Shown here: one piece after another, positions 36,614-45,329 of the stretch | Layout of the letters: every line of letters begins with the position of its first letter | Numbering within the stretch: the stretch's first letter is position 1 | Assembly: GCA_025350815.1 (NCBI GenBank) | Contig: JANXXE010000069.1 | Location: forward strand, 1 to 56,103 | DNA: 56,103 nucleotides | Source of the DNA: Myxococcales bacterium | GTDB taxonomy: Bacteria > Myxococcota_A > Polyangia > Fen-1088 | Direction: 5' to 3' | Program-made: the position numbers and the translations under genes | Notes under the pieces: generated by a model | What the model saw: the letters and a program-made list of their open reading frames with translations, nothing else | Databases searched by the model: none | Told to the model about the DNA's origin: nothing

Positions 36614-37555
36614 CTACCTGAGGCCCTCGACGGCCTCGTGCGCCCGCCGTTGCAGGGGCGAGATGCGGCCCCGGCGCAGTTGTTCGAGAACCTTCCGCTC
36701 AGCCTCGGTGCCCACGGCGGCCAGACAGGGCACCAACTCGACCGCGTCCTCGACTGGCGTCGCGTCGGCCTGGATCAGGGCGCGCAGCGTGGCGGCCTCG
36801 TTCGCCGGAATTCCGGCCGTCGCCGCCATCGTCAGTCGTGCCCGGCACAATCCCACAGCGGCCGCCGCTGCGACCGCGGGATCCTCGTCGGTCAGATGCT
36901 CGCGCAACGCCGCCACCTGCGCGGGCGCACGCGCGGGCAACGCCAGGGCGGCGGCCCGTCGCAGCGCGGGCGCCGGATCGCGCAGCAGCGCCAGCAGCGT
37001 GGCCGGGTTGTCGCAATACAAGGTGCTGTCCGCCAGCGCGTCGAGTGCGGCCAGGCGGGGGCCGGGCGGCGTGTCTGTCCGACGGGTCATCTGATCCAGC
37101 GACGTACACGCCCGCTTGATGATGTCCGGGGCGATTTCCCAGTCCTGTATGGCCCCCGGCTGGGTGCCGTCCAGCAGTGTTGCGATCGTTCGCGTCGCCT
37201 GCTGCACAATTTCGGCGTCCGGTGAATCCAGCAAGGGCGTCACGGCTTCAAGCAAACGCACGCCCCCGGCCAGGGCGGCCGCCCCGGGCAATGCGACCAG
37301 GACGTCCTCGCGCACGCCACCTTTGCACGCACTGGCAAGGCGCGCAGCGCCGATTCTATCGGCCCAGCGGGCCACGTCGGCGTGATCGTCGCGATCTTCC
37401 GCCGCGCGCAACGCGGACAGGGGCGGCTCGAACAGGCCGGTGCGTCGGTTGAAGGTCGGCGTCCGTTCAGCGGCCTGGCTGACGGCCGCAAGGGCGCCGC
37501 AAAGCGCGACAAGGGCGCCGAGGACACACGATTTGCTATTGACCCATCGCTGCAT
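36614..37555 (-). CDS. exported HEAT-repeat protein
   Basis: The 313-residue product has an N-terminal signal and HEAT-like repeats rich in Ala and Leu, for example LLALLRDPAPALRRAAALAL, VAALREHLTDEDPAVAAAAA and VTPLLDSPDAEIVQQATRTI. It probably works as a protein-binding scaffold in the periplasm. I took the ATG at 37555 because it gives the best signal peptide. No catalytic motif was found. Confidence 0.7.
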   Translation of the reverse strand: MQRWVNSKSCVLGALVALCGALAAVSQAAERTPTFNRRTGLFEPPLSALRAAEDRDDHADVARWADRIGAARLASACKGGVREDVLVALPGAAALAGGVRLLEAVTPLLDSPDAEIVQQATRTIATLLDGTQPGAIQDWEIAPDIIKRACTSLDQMTRRTDTPPGPRLAALDALADSTLYCDNPATLLALLRDPAPALRRAAALALPARAPAQVAALREHLTDEDPAVAAAAAVGLCRARLTMAATAGIPANEAATLRALIQADATPVEDAVELVPCLAAVGTEAERKVLEQLRRGRISPLQRRAHEAVEGLR

Positions 37556-37696
37556 GGCTTCGGTCTGGCGTTGACGCCCCTGGCACCTTGGCCCAGGCGC
37601 ATGCAAAGTGAAAGAAAATCACAAGATGGCCGCAATGTCGCGCGCCGGTTGGCGGCCGGATGCGGCACTCAAGTTGCGGCCCGGCCCCGACGATAA

Positions 37697-38911
37697 ATGC
37701 ACACGGAGTATGGCGTGCCTGTAACGAAAGATCTGGGCGCCAGCGCCCGCATCATCAGCATCGGCGGCGGCAAGGGCGGCGTCGGGAAAAGCATTGTCGC
37801 GGTCAATCTGGCGACGGTGATCGCGCGCGACGGACACCGGGTGATCTTGGCCGACCTCGATCTTGGGGCGGCGAATCAGCACCTTTTGCTGGGCGTGGAT
37901 CGGCCCAAGCCAGGCATACGCGCGTTGTTGGGGCAGGGCGGCCCGGATCTGGCCGACGTGCTGACCGACACGTCGCAGCCCAACTTGAAGCTCATCGCTG
38001 GCAGCGGGCCGGCCGTGGGCGCGGCCAATATCAGCCATGCGGAAAAACTGCGCATCATTCGCAAACTTCGCGCGCTGCCAGCGGACGTCGTGATCATCGA
38101 CGTGGGCGCCGGCGTCGGCTACAACGCGCTGGACTTCTTCGAACTGGGATCGCAGCGCATTATCGTCGCCACACCGCAGGTGACGTCGATTCACGACGCG
38201 TATTCGTTCCTGAAGGGTGCGGTGTTACGCACGTTGCGCCACCACGCAGAGAAATCTTCAGACGTCGCGCTGCTGGAACGCGCGAACGCCAGCGGCGAGG
38301 GCGAAAAGGTGTCGGAATTGTTGGCCCGGCTCAAGGATGTTGATCCGCCCTTCGCCGCCAAGGTATTTGATGTCCTCAAGAACTTCGGCGCCTACCTGGT
38401 CGGCAACCAGCTGGCCGATCCCGCGCAGGCCGCTGTTTTTCACGCGGTTTCCAAAATGATGCTGGATTATCTGGGTGTGTCGGTGCCGATCCTCGGCTGG
38501 ATCAAGGCCAGCCCCCGCCTGTATGAATCAGTGAATCGCCGCACGCCGCTTGGTGTCCAGGACTCGGGCGAAGAAGAGCGCGCCTTTCGCGCCATCGCGG
38601 ACGCGCTGCTGGTCGATGACGTGCCCATGGTGAACGATGACGTCTTGCTGGAATCCGACGTCGACCCGGACGCCGAGGATGCCGAGATGGTGCCCGACGC
38701 GCTGGCGGTCGCAGCCCGATCCCCCCAGACCATGGCCACCGTTACCGACGGGGAACCGGTGACGCCCCACGTGTACGTGCGTCCGCCGCGCAAGCCGCCC
38801 AAGCCCCAGAAAGAAAAGAAGCGCGCCGCCGAGGGGCGTCGGGTGCGTTCCCTGACCTTGCCTGGCATGACGCCCGTCAAGTCCCAGCCGGCCCGCGGCG
38901 GTTCACGCTGA
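37697..38911 (+). CDS. MinD/ParA-family ATPase, FlhG/FleN-like
   Basis: The 404-residue product has the deviant Walker A GGGKGGVGKS near residues 23-32, switch I DLDLGAANQH and switch II VVIIDVGAGVGY. It resembles FlhG/MinD ATPases that place flagella, pili or other polar machines. The C-terminal 120 residues are acidic and then basic (PPRKPPKPQKEKKRAAEGRR) and lie outside the family core; this may be a binding tail. No flagellar genes are near. Confidence 0.85.
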   Translation: MHTEYGVPVTKDLGASARIISIGGGKGGVGKSIVAVNLATVIARDGHRVILADLDLGAANQHLLLGVDRPKPGIRALLGQGGPDLADVLTDTSQPNLKLIAGSGPAVGAANISHAEKLRIIRKLRALPADVVIIDVGAGVGYNALDFFELGSQRIIVATPQVTSIHDAYSFLKGAVLRTLRHHAEKSSDVALLERANASGEGEKVSELLARLKDVDPPFAAKVFDVLKNFGAYLVGNQLADPAQAAVFHAVSKMMLDYLGVSVPILGWIKASPRLYESVNRRTPLGVQDSGEEERAFRAIADALLVDDVPMVNDDVLLESDVDPDAEDAEMVPDALAVAARSPQTMATVTDGEPVTPHVYVRPPRKPPKPQKEKKRAAEGRRVRSLTLPGMTPVKSQPARGGSR

Positions 38912-38927
38912 GGATGCGCGTGTGGCG

Positions 38928-40274
38928 CTAGCCTGACAGGCCGGGCAAGATGCCCGCGTATTCGGGGTTGCCGAAGCTTTGGTTCGGCTGCGGGACGCCC
39001 ATGGACTCGGCCAGGCCGACGTACAGCTTGTTGGTGGGGGTGTGGGTCGGGGCGCGCAGGTAGCGGCCAGGCTTGAAGTATCCACCGGCGCGACCCGCAA
39101 GAATCCAGGGCAGGTTGTTGTAGTCGTGCCGCTCGCCGCTGGTCATATGATTGGCGAATAGAATGGCGGTGTTGTCCAGCATCGTGCCGCCGCCTTCGGG
39201 AACGGCCTTGAATTTCTTGATCATCGCCGTGAACTGTTCGACGAACCACGCGTCGGCGCGGATTTTCTGATCGGTCCCCGGATTGTGTGCCAGATCGTGA
39301 TGATCACGTTGCGGAAACACCAGCGCCTTGCCCAGATCACCCAGCCAAGGAAAGACGACGCCGTCCCCGTTGTAGTCCGATACCTGCAACGTCGCCACGC
39401 GCGTCAGATCGCATTTGAACGCGTTGACAATGATGTCCGTGTGCGCGGCAATGAACTGGGGATAATTGGCTATCAGGTGGGGGATCTCAGGGATGGCGAT
39501 GCCCGAGCACTTGGTCCCCGACAGGCCGCCGATCTGACGTTCCAGTTCGCGCACGGAATCCAGGTGGGCCGCCAGCGTGTGGCGGTCATCGACACCCAGA
39601 CTTTGGCCAAAATTGGCCACATCGCGCCCATTGAAGTCGAGCAGGCTTTTTCTTTGCGCCAGGGCCTGGGCGATGGCGGGATTCACCGTCCCGGATACAC
39701 CGGCGAACAGCTTTCCAGCAGCGGCCGTCGGACTGAGGTCAGGGGCCACCGGTTGGTCGACGCCGCGGTGGAAGCAACAGTCTCCGTTCCGGTTGCCGCC
39801 TCTCCAGGCTGCCAGGTGCAATGAACGCATGGGCAGGGTCACCTGCTTGGCGATGCCGTCGGCGATGACCTGGTCGATAGTGGGGGTCAGCGGCTTCGAC
39901 ATCGGCTCGCCGTTCACGCTGTATTTCATGCCGCGGGTGCCGGTGAAGGCGGTCGCGTACGTCTCATGTCCATACGTCCCGATGCCGACGTCGATGCAGT
40001 TGCGGAATTCGAGGCCATTTATGAACAGCACGTCCTGCTTGTACGGCTCAAGCGAGGCCGTGATTTTCGGAAGGACCATGGGTGCAAGATCGGTCCCGGT
40101 GCCTTGCGGCCAGAAACTTGGTTCGATGACGCCATTGGTCCACACGACGATGACCAGGCGTTTTGGAAAGCCGGCGGTGGCGCCAAATGACGGAACCGCG
40201 TTCAGCAGCGGCAGCAAACCCGCACCGATGCCCAGTTTGCGAAGGACTGCACGGCGCGACAGGGTGGGGCTCAT
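38928..40274 (-). CDS. DUF1552 family Tat-exported protein
   Basis: The 448-residue product has a twin-arginine signal (SRRAVLRKLGIGAGLLPLL) and DUF1552 features such as KRLVIVVWTNGVIEPSFWPQ, TAFTGTRGMKYSVNGEPMSK, SLHLAAWRGG and DNTAILFANHMTSGERHDYN. It is a paralogue-class partner of DUF1592 proteins, and the ATG overlaps that gene by 4 nt. The function is unknown; HDYN and similar His/Asp groups may bind metal, as in alkaline-phosphatase-like relatives. Confidence 0.9.
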   Translation of the reverse strand: MSPTLSRRAVLRKLGIGAGLLPLLNAVPSFGATAGFPKRLVIVVWTNGVIEPSFWPQGTGTDLAPMVLPKITASLEPYKQDVLFINGLEFRNCIDVGIGTYGHETYATAFTGTRGMKYSVNGEPMSKPLTPTIDQVIADGIAKQVTLPMRSLHLAAWRGGNRNGDCCFHRGVDQPVAPDLSPTAAAGKLFAGVSGTVNPAIAQALAQRKSLLDFNGRDVANFGQSLGVDDRHTLAAHLDSVRELERQIGGLSGTKCSGIAIPEIPHLIANYPQFIAAHTDIIVNAFKCDLTRVATLQVSDYNGDGVVFPWLGDLGKALVFPQRDHHDLAHNPGTDQKIRADAWFVEQFTAMIKKFKAVPEGGGTMLDNTAILFANHMTSGERHDYNNLPWILAGRAGGYFKPGRYLRAPTHTPTNKLYVGLAESMGVPQPNQSFGNPEYAGILPGLSG

Positions 40275-41986
40275 CGAACAACCTCCTCGCTGGACGGACT
40301 GCGGTACAGGAACGACCGACTTTTGGCCAGCGCGACAATCAGCCCGCGCACGTCGCCGTCGCCGGTCTTGAATCCCCCGATGGCACCCGCCAGCGACGCG
40401 GCGTCACCGTCGACTTCGCGGCGGCCGAGCGCAAAGCGCGTCCACTGTCGGGCCACGCAGTCGCGTGTGTCGGCCGCCGCCGCCAGCAGTCCCATCATCT
40501 GAATCGCGTCCTGGAACGCCAGCGGCGGGCCGCCCGAGGGGGGGCGGACGGTGCCCGTGGCATCGACCGGCTTGCCGCCGTCCTCGGCCCGGAAGCGCCC
40601 GATGGCGTCGTAGTGCTCGAATGCGAAGCCCAGGCCATCGAACAAAGCGTGGCAGCCGCTGGCGCAGGCATTTTGTCCGTGCGCCGCGTATTGCTCGCGC
40701 GTCGACACGCCCGGCGGCGGGGCCTGCGGCGGCACCACAACTTCAGGCGGCGGCGGCAGATTCCCGCACAGCAGACCCCGGTAGATGCTGACCCCTCGCT
40801 TCACGGGGTGCGACGCGATTGGCGAGGCATTCACCGTCAGAAAGGCGGCCCGCGTGAACAGACCCGCCCTTTGTGTTGCGTCCAGCGCGACGGCGCCCGC
40901 GGTACCCAGGCCGTAAACCTTGGCCAGCGGCATATCCAGCGTCGCGGCCGGGGACAACAGCAACGACTTCAGCGAGCCGGCATTGTCCAGCACGGAGTGG
41001 GTTACGAGATCGTCCACCTCGGCCAGCATCGACGTCACCAGCGCCGGGGTGAACATCGGAAACTGCTTCGAATCTTTGGGCACCTGCGCAAGTCGGTCCA
41101 GGCCCAGCCACTGGCTGTGGAACGCGGCCACCGCCTGACGCGCGCGCCCGTCCGCCAGCATGCGCAGGGTTTCGCGTTCGACGTCGGCGGCGGCTGTCAG
41201 CCGGCCGTTGTCCACCGCGGCGAACAGGGCATCGTCCGGCATCGTGGCCCACAGGAAGTACGACAGGCGCGACGCTGTCTCGGATGGGCTGAGACGAATC
41301 AAGCCATTGTCGGCCTTGGCCGGTGCGTTGCTGGTCTCCCAGTGGTACAGGAACCGCGGCGACAGCAGCATCGCCTCCAGCACCAGGCGAATGGCGTCGG
41401 TGAAGGGCGCCTTCAACGTCGTCTCGACCGAAGTGAAATACGTGACCAGGTCGGTGACCTCGGCGCTGTCCAGCGGCCGGCGGTAGGCGCGGCGGCCAAA
41501 GCGTTCGATAAAGCCCTTGGCGCAAGCGACATCGCCCATCGCCACCGGATCGCAGGCTATCAACCCCGGAAGTTTGGCCGTTGCCGTTTGTCCGACGCGT
41601 TCGACCATTTCCAGCAGGTAATTGACGACTACCGTTGACAGGGATCCGGTGTCGGTAAATCCCGTATCGCCCCGGCCGTCGGGGGGCAGGGGATTGGCAG
41701 GGGACGAGGTATCGCCCAGCAAATCGCGCAGGGTGTTGTTCAGCTCGTCGCGGGACAGCCGGCGCAGGGCACGCGGGCCCGGCTGGTCGAGCACCGGTGC
41801 CGTCGTACCACCCGAGCCGGCGGCACCGGTCGGCCCCTTGCCCGGCGTCCCTTTTGCCGCCGGCGGGGTGCCGTCGGGCGTCAGGCCCGGCTGGTCAGGC
41901 GCTTCAGTCGAAGACGGCTCGACCTGACCGACGCAGGCGGAAATGGTCAAAATCCACAATCCCACCGCGAAAGGCGCGCGCTGCAT
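40271..41986 (-). CDS. DUF1592-type (DUF1587/1595/1592/1588/1585) lipoprotein
   Basis: The 571-residue lipoprotein (lipobox ISAC) follows the domain order of planctomycete-type secreted proteins: DUF1587 (LRRLSRDELNNTLRDLLGD), DUF1595 (FIERFGRRAYRRPLD), DUF1592 (AIRLVLEAMLLSPRFLYHWE), DUF1588 (FLTVNASPIASHPVKRGVSI) and DUF1585 at the end (CVARQWTRFALGRR). Near residue 465 it has CASGCHALFDGLGFAFE. Relatives usually have CxxCH there; this one has an extra residue between the cysteines. Function unknown. Start 41986 follows AGGAG. Confidence 0.9.
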   Translation of the reverse strand: MQRAPFAVGLWILTISACVGQVEPSSTEAPDQPGLTPDGTPPAAKGTPGKGPTGAAGSGGTTAPVLDQPGPRALRRLSRDELNNTLRDLLGDTSSPANPLPPDGRGDTGFTDTGSLSTVVVNYLLEMVERVGQTATAKLPGLIACDPVAMGDVACAKGFIERFGRRAYRRPLDSAEVTDLVTYFTSVETTLKAPFTDAIRLVLEAMLLSPRFLYHWETSNAPAKADNGLIRLSPSETASRLSYFLWATMPDDALFAAVDNGRLTAAADVERETLRMLADGRARQAVAAFHSQWLGLDRLAQVPKDSKQFPMFTPALVTSMLAEVDDLVTHSVLDNAGSLKSLLLSPAATLDMPLAKVYGLGTAGAVALDATQRAGLFTRAAFLTVNASPIASHPVKRGVSIYRGLLCGNLPPPPEVVVPPQAPPPGVSTREQYAAHGQNACASGCHALFDGLGFAFEHYDAIGRFRAEDGGKPVDATGTVRPPSGGPPLAFQDAIQMMGLLAAAADTRDCVARQWTRFALGRREVDGDAASLAGAIGGFKTGDGDVRGLIVALAKSRSFLYRSPSSEEVVR

Positions 41987-42030
41987 GTGCTGACTCCTAG
42001 GCTGGTAGGTCCCGGCTCCAAGAAGGGACG

Positions 42031-42065
42031 CTCGCAACGGAAAACGTCACACGGGAAGTTGCGAG
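42031..42065 (-). terminator. inverted repeat between the methyltransferase and DUF1592 genes
   Basis: ctcgcaac (42031-42038) and gttgcgag (42058-42065) form a perfect 8-bp stem with a 19-nt loop, 10 nt after the methyltransferase stop. There is no T-run, so it may be a weak terminator or an operator for the downstream gene. Confidence 0.35.
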
Positions 42066-42074
42066 GCCCGGCCG

Positions 42075-43415
42075 TCAGCGGGCGAACAGGGTCTCGAAGA
42101 AGCTGCGCAAATGGGTTTCCACCGACCCAGGCGGCTGGTTCCACGCGCGGGCAAGCTGGGCCGCCATGTCGACGATGGATCTCTTGCCATCGACCATCGA
42201 CAGCACCCCCATGGTGAACAGGGACGAGCGATGCAGGTCGGAGATCTGCTGCGATGTGGGCACAGGCAGCTGCGTATCCCGCAGCCAGGCTGGTTGTCGG
42301 CTGGGGCGCTCGGGTCTCACGGCATCTGCGCGCTTGCAGGCCGAAAACCAATACTGCGCTTCATGGCGCGACGACGCACTATGGGGCGAGCGAAAGTAAG
42401 GCGCGTCGTACTGCCCGTGCACCAGCACTTCGAATCCGGTGGCCGCGGCGATGTCGAGGACCTCGCCAATGGCGTGCTGACCTCTGGTGGAACCGTTGAA
42501 CAGCAGCGGTCCGAGGTTCAACCAGTGACCACCGACTCGCAAGGCACGGTTGATGGCAGACAGCGTGACCGCCAGTTCGACGCCGACCGTGTCGATGAAC
42601 CAGGGTGTCACCACCACATCCAGGCTGGCGGGTGCGAACGGTGGCGTCAGCGCGTCGGCGAACACAAAGGTCAGGCCCTCGGGGCAGGGCCGCGCGGCAC
42701 GTAGCTTGTGCAACACCGCCACCTGTTCCTCGTCGCGTGGCGCGACCGGAAACTCGGGCAACTCCAGGGTCTCCCCTTGCGTGATTCGACCAGCGATGAT
42801 CAGGGGCAAGGGGTTGATGTCCAGGGCGAAGGTGCGCGCCGGGGCGACGTGTTCATGCAGCTGCGCGGCCAGCCGGCCCGCCCCCGCACCGTAAACAGCC
42901 ACACAACGGACCCCGACGGTGGGTAGCATCGGCTTGAGAACGTCCCACTGCCGCTGGACCTCGTTTTCGCCCCAGGCCCAGTCGCGAAAGACATTTTCGT
43001 ACTGCTGCAGGACGGACGAGGCGGCTTCGGGACCCAGGCGCGGCGGCCGCAACGGGAAGGGCAGATGATCGTCGCGGTCGACAAGCGGTGCCATCAGCGT
43101 CCCGACGGCGCCGCGCATGGCCTCGACGGCCGCGGTCAGGCGCAACAGGCGCAAGCGGGTGCGGGCTGTTAGATCCTCACGCTCGCGCTCTTCGCCAAGT
43201 CCGTGCAGGGCGGCGTCCATCATGGCCTTGGCCTCTTGCGTGCGCGCCAGCCAATCCAGCTGATACAGCGCAGGCTCGGGCATCAGACAGGGCAATCCTG
43301 CCAATATAGGGTAGACGCGACCGCAATTACCGCAGCGCAGATCCGCGCCCGTTTGTTCGAGCGATGCGCGCGCGCATCGGCAACAGGCGAGGGCCGCGAC
43401 GGTTTCGGGGGTCAT
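42075..43415 (-). CDS. Trm112-like + carnosine-N-methyltransferase-like + PqqD-like fusion
   Basis: The 446-residue protein has three parts. Residues 1-45 form a zinc-ribbon like Trm112 (C11, C14, C28, C31, then VYPILAGLPCLMPE). Residues 155-345 resemble the N2227/CARNMT1 methyltransferase: VAVYGAGAGRLAAQLHEH for SAM binding, DVVVTPWFIDTVG and RVGGHWLNLGPLLFN. Residues 385-446 (PTSQQISDLHRSSLFTMG, then VDGKRSIVDMAAQLARAW) look like PqqD, the peptide-binding domain of RiPP enzymes. The substrate is unknown; it may be a histidine-containing peptide. The CotH gene ends 10 nt upstream. Confidence 0.75.
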   Translation of the reverse strand: MTPETVAALACCRCARASLEQTGADLRCGNCGRVYPILAGLPCLMPEPALYQLDWLARTQEAKAMMDAALHGLGEEREREDLTARTRLRLLRLTAAVEAMRGAVGTLMAPLVDRDDHLPFPLRPPRLGPEAASSVLQQYENVFRDWAWGENEVQRQWDVLKPMLPTVGVRCVAVYGAGAGRLAAQLHEHVAPARTFALDINPLPLIIAGRITQGETLELPEFPVAPRDEEQVAVLHKLRAARPCPEGLTFVFADALTPPFAPASLDVVVTPWFIDTVGVELAVTLSAINRALRVGGHWLNLGPLLFNGSTRGQHAIGEVLDIAAATGFEVLVHGQYDAPYFRSPHSASSRHEAQYWFSACKRADAVRPERPSRQPAWLRDTQLPVPTSQQISDLHRSSLFTMGVLSMVDGKRSIVDMAAQLARAWNQPPGSVETHLRSFFETLFAR

Positions 43416-43425
43416 CCGCCTGGGT

Positions 43426-45291
43426 TCACTGAAACTTCCAGCCGGCGCACGACGCTGCGGGCAAGTTGGTGTCCATCCAAAGCAACCGCTTGTCCAGCCA
43501 ACCCCAGAACGATGTGACCTCTTCCTTGAACATCATCAACGGATCGGGATTCTTGCTGCGCGGGGATTCGTTGAAGATGGGGGTCGGGCTGTTGACCAAA
43601 TCGGGCCATTTCTTGAAGTGGCGCGGAACGGCCAGCGGCAGCAACTGGGCGGCCCAGGTATCGATCTTTTGTTTGATTCGAGTGTGGCTCAGCGGCCCAC
43701 CGTCTTTGCGCAACTCGTCCCAGCGGCAGCGCAAATCCTTCTGGAAGGCGGCATCCGCCCACAATTGTTCCCACCAGAACGGCACATAGGAGACCTTGTA
43801 GCAGGCCCGCACGGTCGCTGACGGAGGTACCCCCGCATAGGCCTCGCCGCCCGAACAGGAGGCCTGAGGCTTGGGCGCCCACAGCGATGTCGTGCCCCCG
43901 AATTTCTTGCGCTGATCATGCGCCCAGACGTCCGTGCGTTCGCAGTCCTTGAACATCATCAGCCCGAAGGAAACATTGAAGTCCCAAAGCGGGCCCATGT
44001 GCAACTTACCGCCTGCGGCGGTGCCCATTTTGACGAAGTAGTTGCTCTTGGAATAGGAATCAACCTCGTTGGCCAGTTCCCTGATCAGTGCGTGATCGAC
44101 GAAGCTCGGCACGTCGATGAGGCTTCTGTATTGCTGGGGAGTCGCCTTCATGCCGGCCTCGAAACTGTTCATGCTGGCCTGCAAGTAGGTCTTTTGTTCG
44201 GGCGTGATGTTGCTGGCGCTCGGAAAATGATAGCTCCACACCGTTTTGCGGCCGTCCTCGGGCGCGGGCACTGGCGAACCCACGGTTGAGACCCAGCTTT
44301 CGGGAACCCACGTGGCACTGCCCGCCGGGGTTCGCGTGGGGAAGCCCTTGCCCCCGGATTCCTTCCTGACGATGTAGCCGCCGCTGATCTCACCCACGTC
44401 TGGTGTGGCCGCGGGTTTCGGGATGTTGACCCGACACTTGGCCCGTCGAATGGGCTCGGCGATGAGGTAAATGCCCTGGTAGGCCTCCTTGCCGGCGTCA
44501 CCCACGAAGACTTCGACAAATCTCGTGCGAGGTTGCCACCGTCCCAGTTCACGTCCGATCGAGTGCGCCAGGGCCTGTCGCATGCAGGACCTATCGTTTG
44601 CACAGGACAGAAGAACCCAATCCTCGTTCGTTGGCATCCCCAGTAGCGGCTGGGGCAAATTGGCGCCCTTGTCGTCGCGAAATTCTACAGAAAGTGACTT
44701 CTGATTGAAGAACGCCGAACTGGTTCCGTGAAGAGAAACCCCCACCAGCGTGTCCAGCGTGACCGGCGCTACGACACTGCCGTCGGGACCTTTCAGATCC
44801 GTGTGGGTTCCGTTGTGTTGCTCGACCACGCGCAGCCGCCCGGTGATCTTCACGTCGTCCGCCGCGCCCTGGGTCGCCGCCGCGTTGGCGTTGATGACCT
44901 GCTGAAGGTTCACAGTCACGAAGATCACTGGCAGCTTCTTGTCCGCGGCCTCGGTCAGTGCGCTGTTGTCGCCTTCAGGGCCGCAGGAAGCTTGGGCGGG
45001 CGCACCGGCCTCTGCGTCAGAGCCCGCATCACGGGCTTGCGCCGTGGATCCGTCGACCGCCCCGCTGGATCCAGCAGCCCCAGGCGCGCCGCTGACCCCG
45101 CCGGACCCGGCCAGACCGGTCGCCCCAGCGGACCCGGTGGCCCCAGCCTTTCCTGTCGATCCCATTGACCCGGCGCCGCCTGGGCCGGGACCACCCGTGG
45201 AATCATCGCCGACCCCGCCGCCCGGTGTTGTGGCCGCGCCACAGCCAACAAATGCGCAAACCAGTAATAATTGTCGCGCTCGATAAAACAT
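43426..45291 (-). CDS. CotH-family lipoprotein (secreted kinase-like)
   Basis: The 621-residue product has a lipobox signal (CAFVGC), a collagen-like GxxG linker (about residues 25-85) and a CotH domain. The domain includes GVSLHGTSSAFFNQKSLSVE, WVLLSCANDRSCMRQALAHS, GIYLIAEPIRR and GPLWDFNVSFGLMMF, which holds the conserved Asp of the CotH active site. CotH proteins are atypical secreted kinases, for example phosphorylating spore-coat proteins. VTC and methyltransferase genes flank it. Polyangia lipoproteins often carry such linkers. Confidence 0.9.
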   Translation of the reverse strand: MFYRARQLLLVCAFVGCGAATTPGGGVGDDSTGGPGPGGAGSMGSTGKAGATGSAGATGLAGSGGVSGAPGAAGSSGAVDGSTAQARDAGSDAEAGAPAQASCGPEGDNSALTEAADKKLPVIFVTVNLQQVINANAAATQGAADDVKITGRLRVVEQHNGTHTDLKGPDGSVVAPVTLDTLVGVSLHGTSSAFFNQKSLSVEFRDDKGANLPQPLLGMPTNEDWVLLSCANDRSCMRQALAHSIGRELGRWQPRTRFVEVFVGDAGKEAYQGIYLIAEPIRRAKCRVNIPKPAATPDVGEISGGYIVRKESGGKGFPTRTPAGSATWVPESWVSTVGSPVPAPEDGRKTVWSYHFPSASNITPEQKTYLQASMNSFEAGMKATPQQYRSLIDVPSFVDHALIRELANEVDSYSKSNYFVKMGTAAGGKLHMGPLWDFNVSFGLMMFKDCERTDVWAHDQRKKFGGTTSLWAPKPQASCSGGEAYAGVPPSATVRACYKVSYVPFWWEQLWADAAFQKDLRCRWDELRKDGGPLSHTRIKQKIDTWAAQLLPLAVPRHFKKWPDLVNSPTPIFNESPRSKNPDPLMMFKEEVTSFWGWLDKRLLWMDTNLPAASCAGWKFQ

Positions 45292-45329
45292 TTAAACCTC
45301 CGGCTCATTGAAAACTTCTGCAACAAGCT

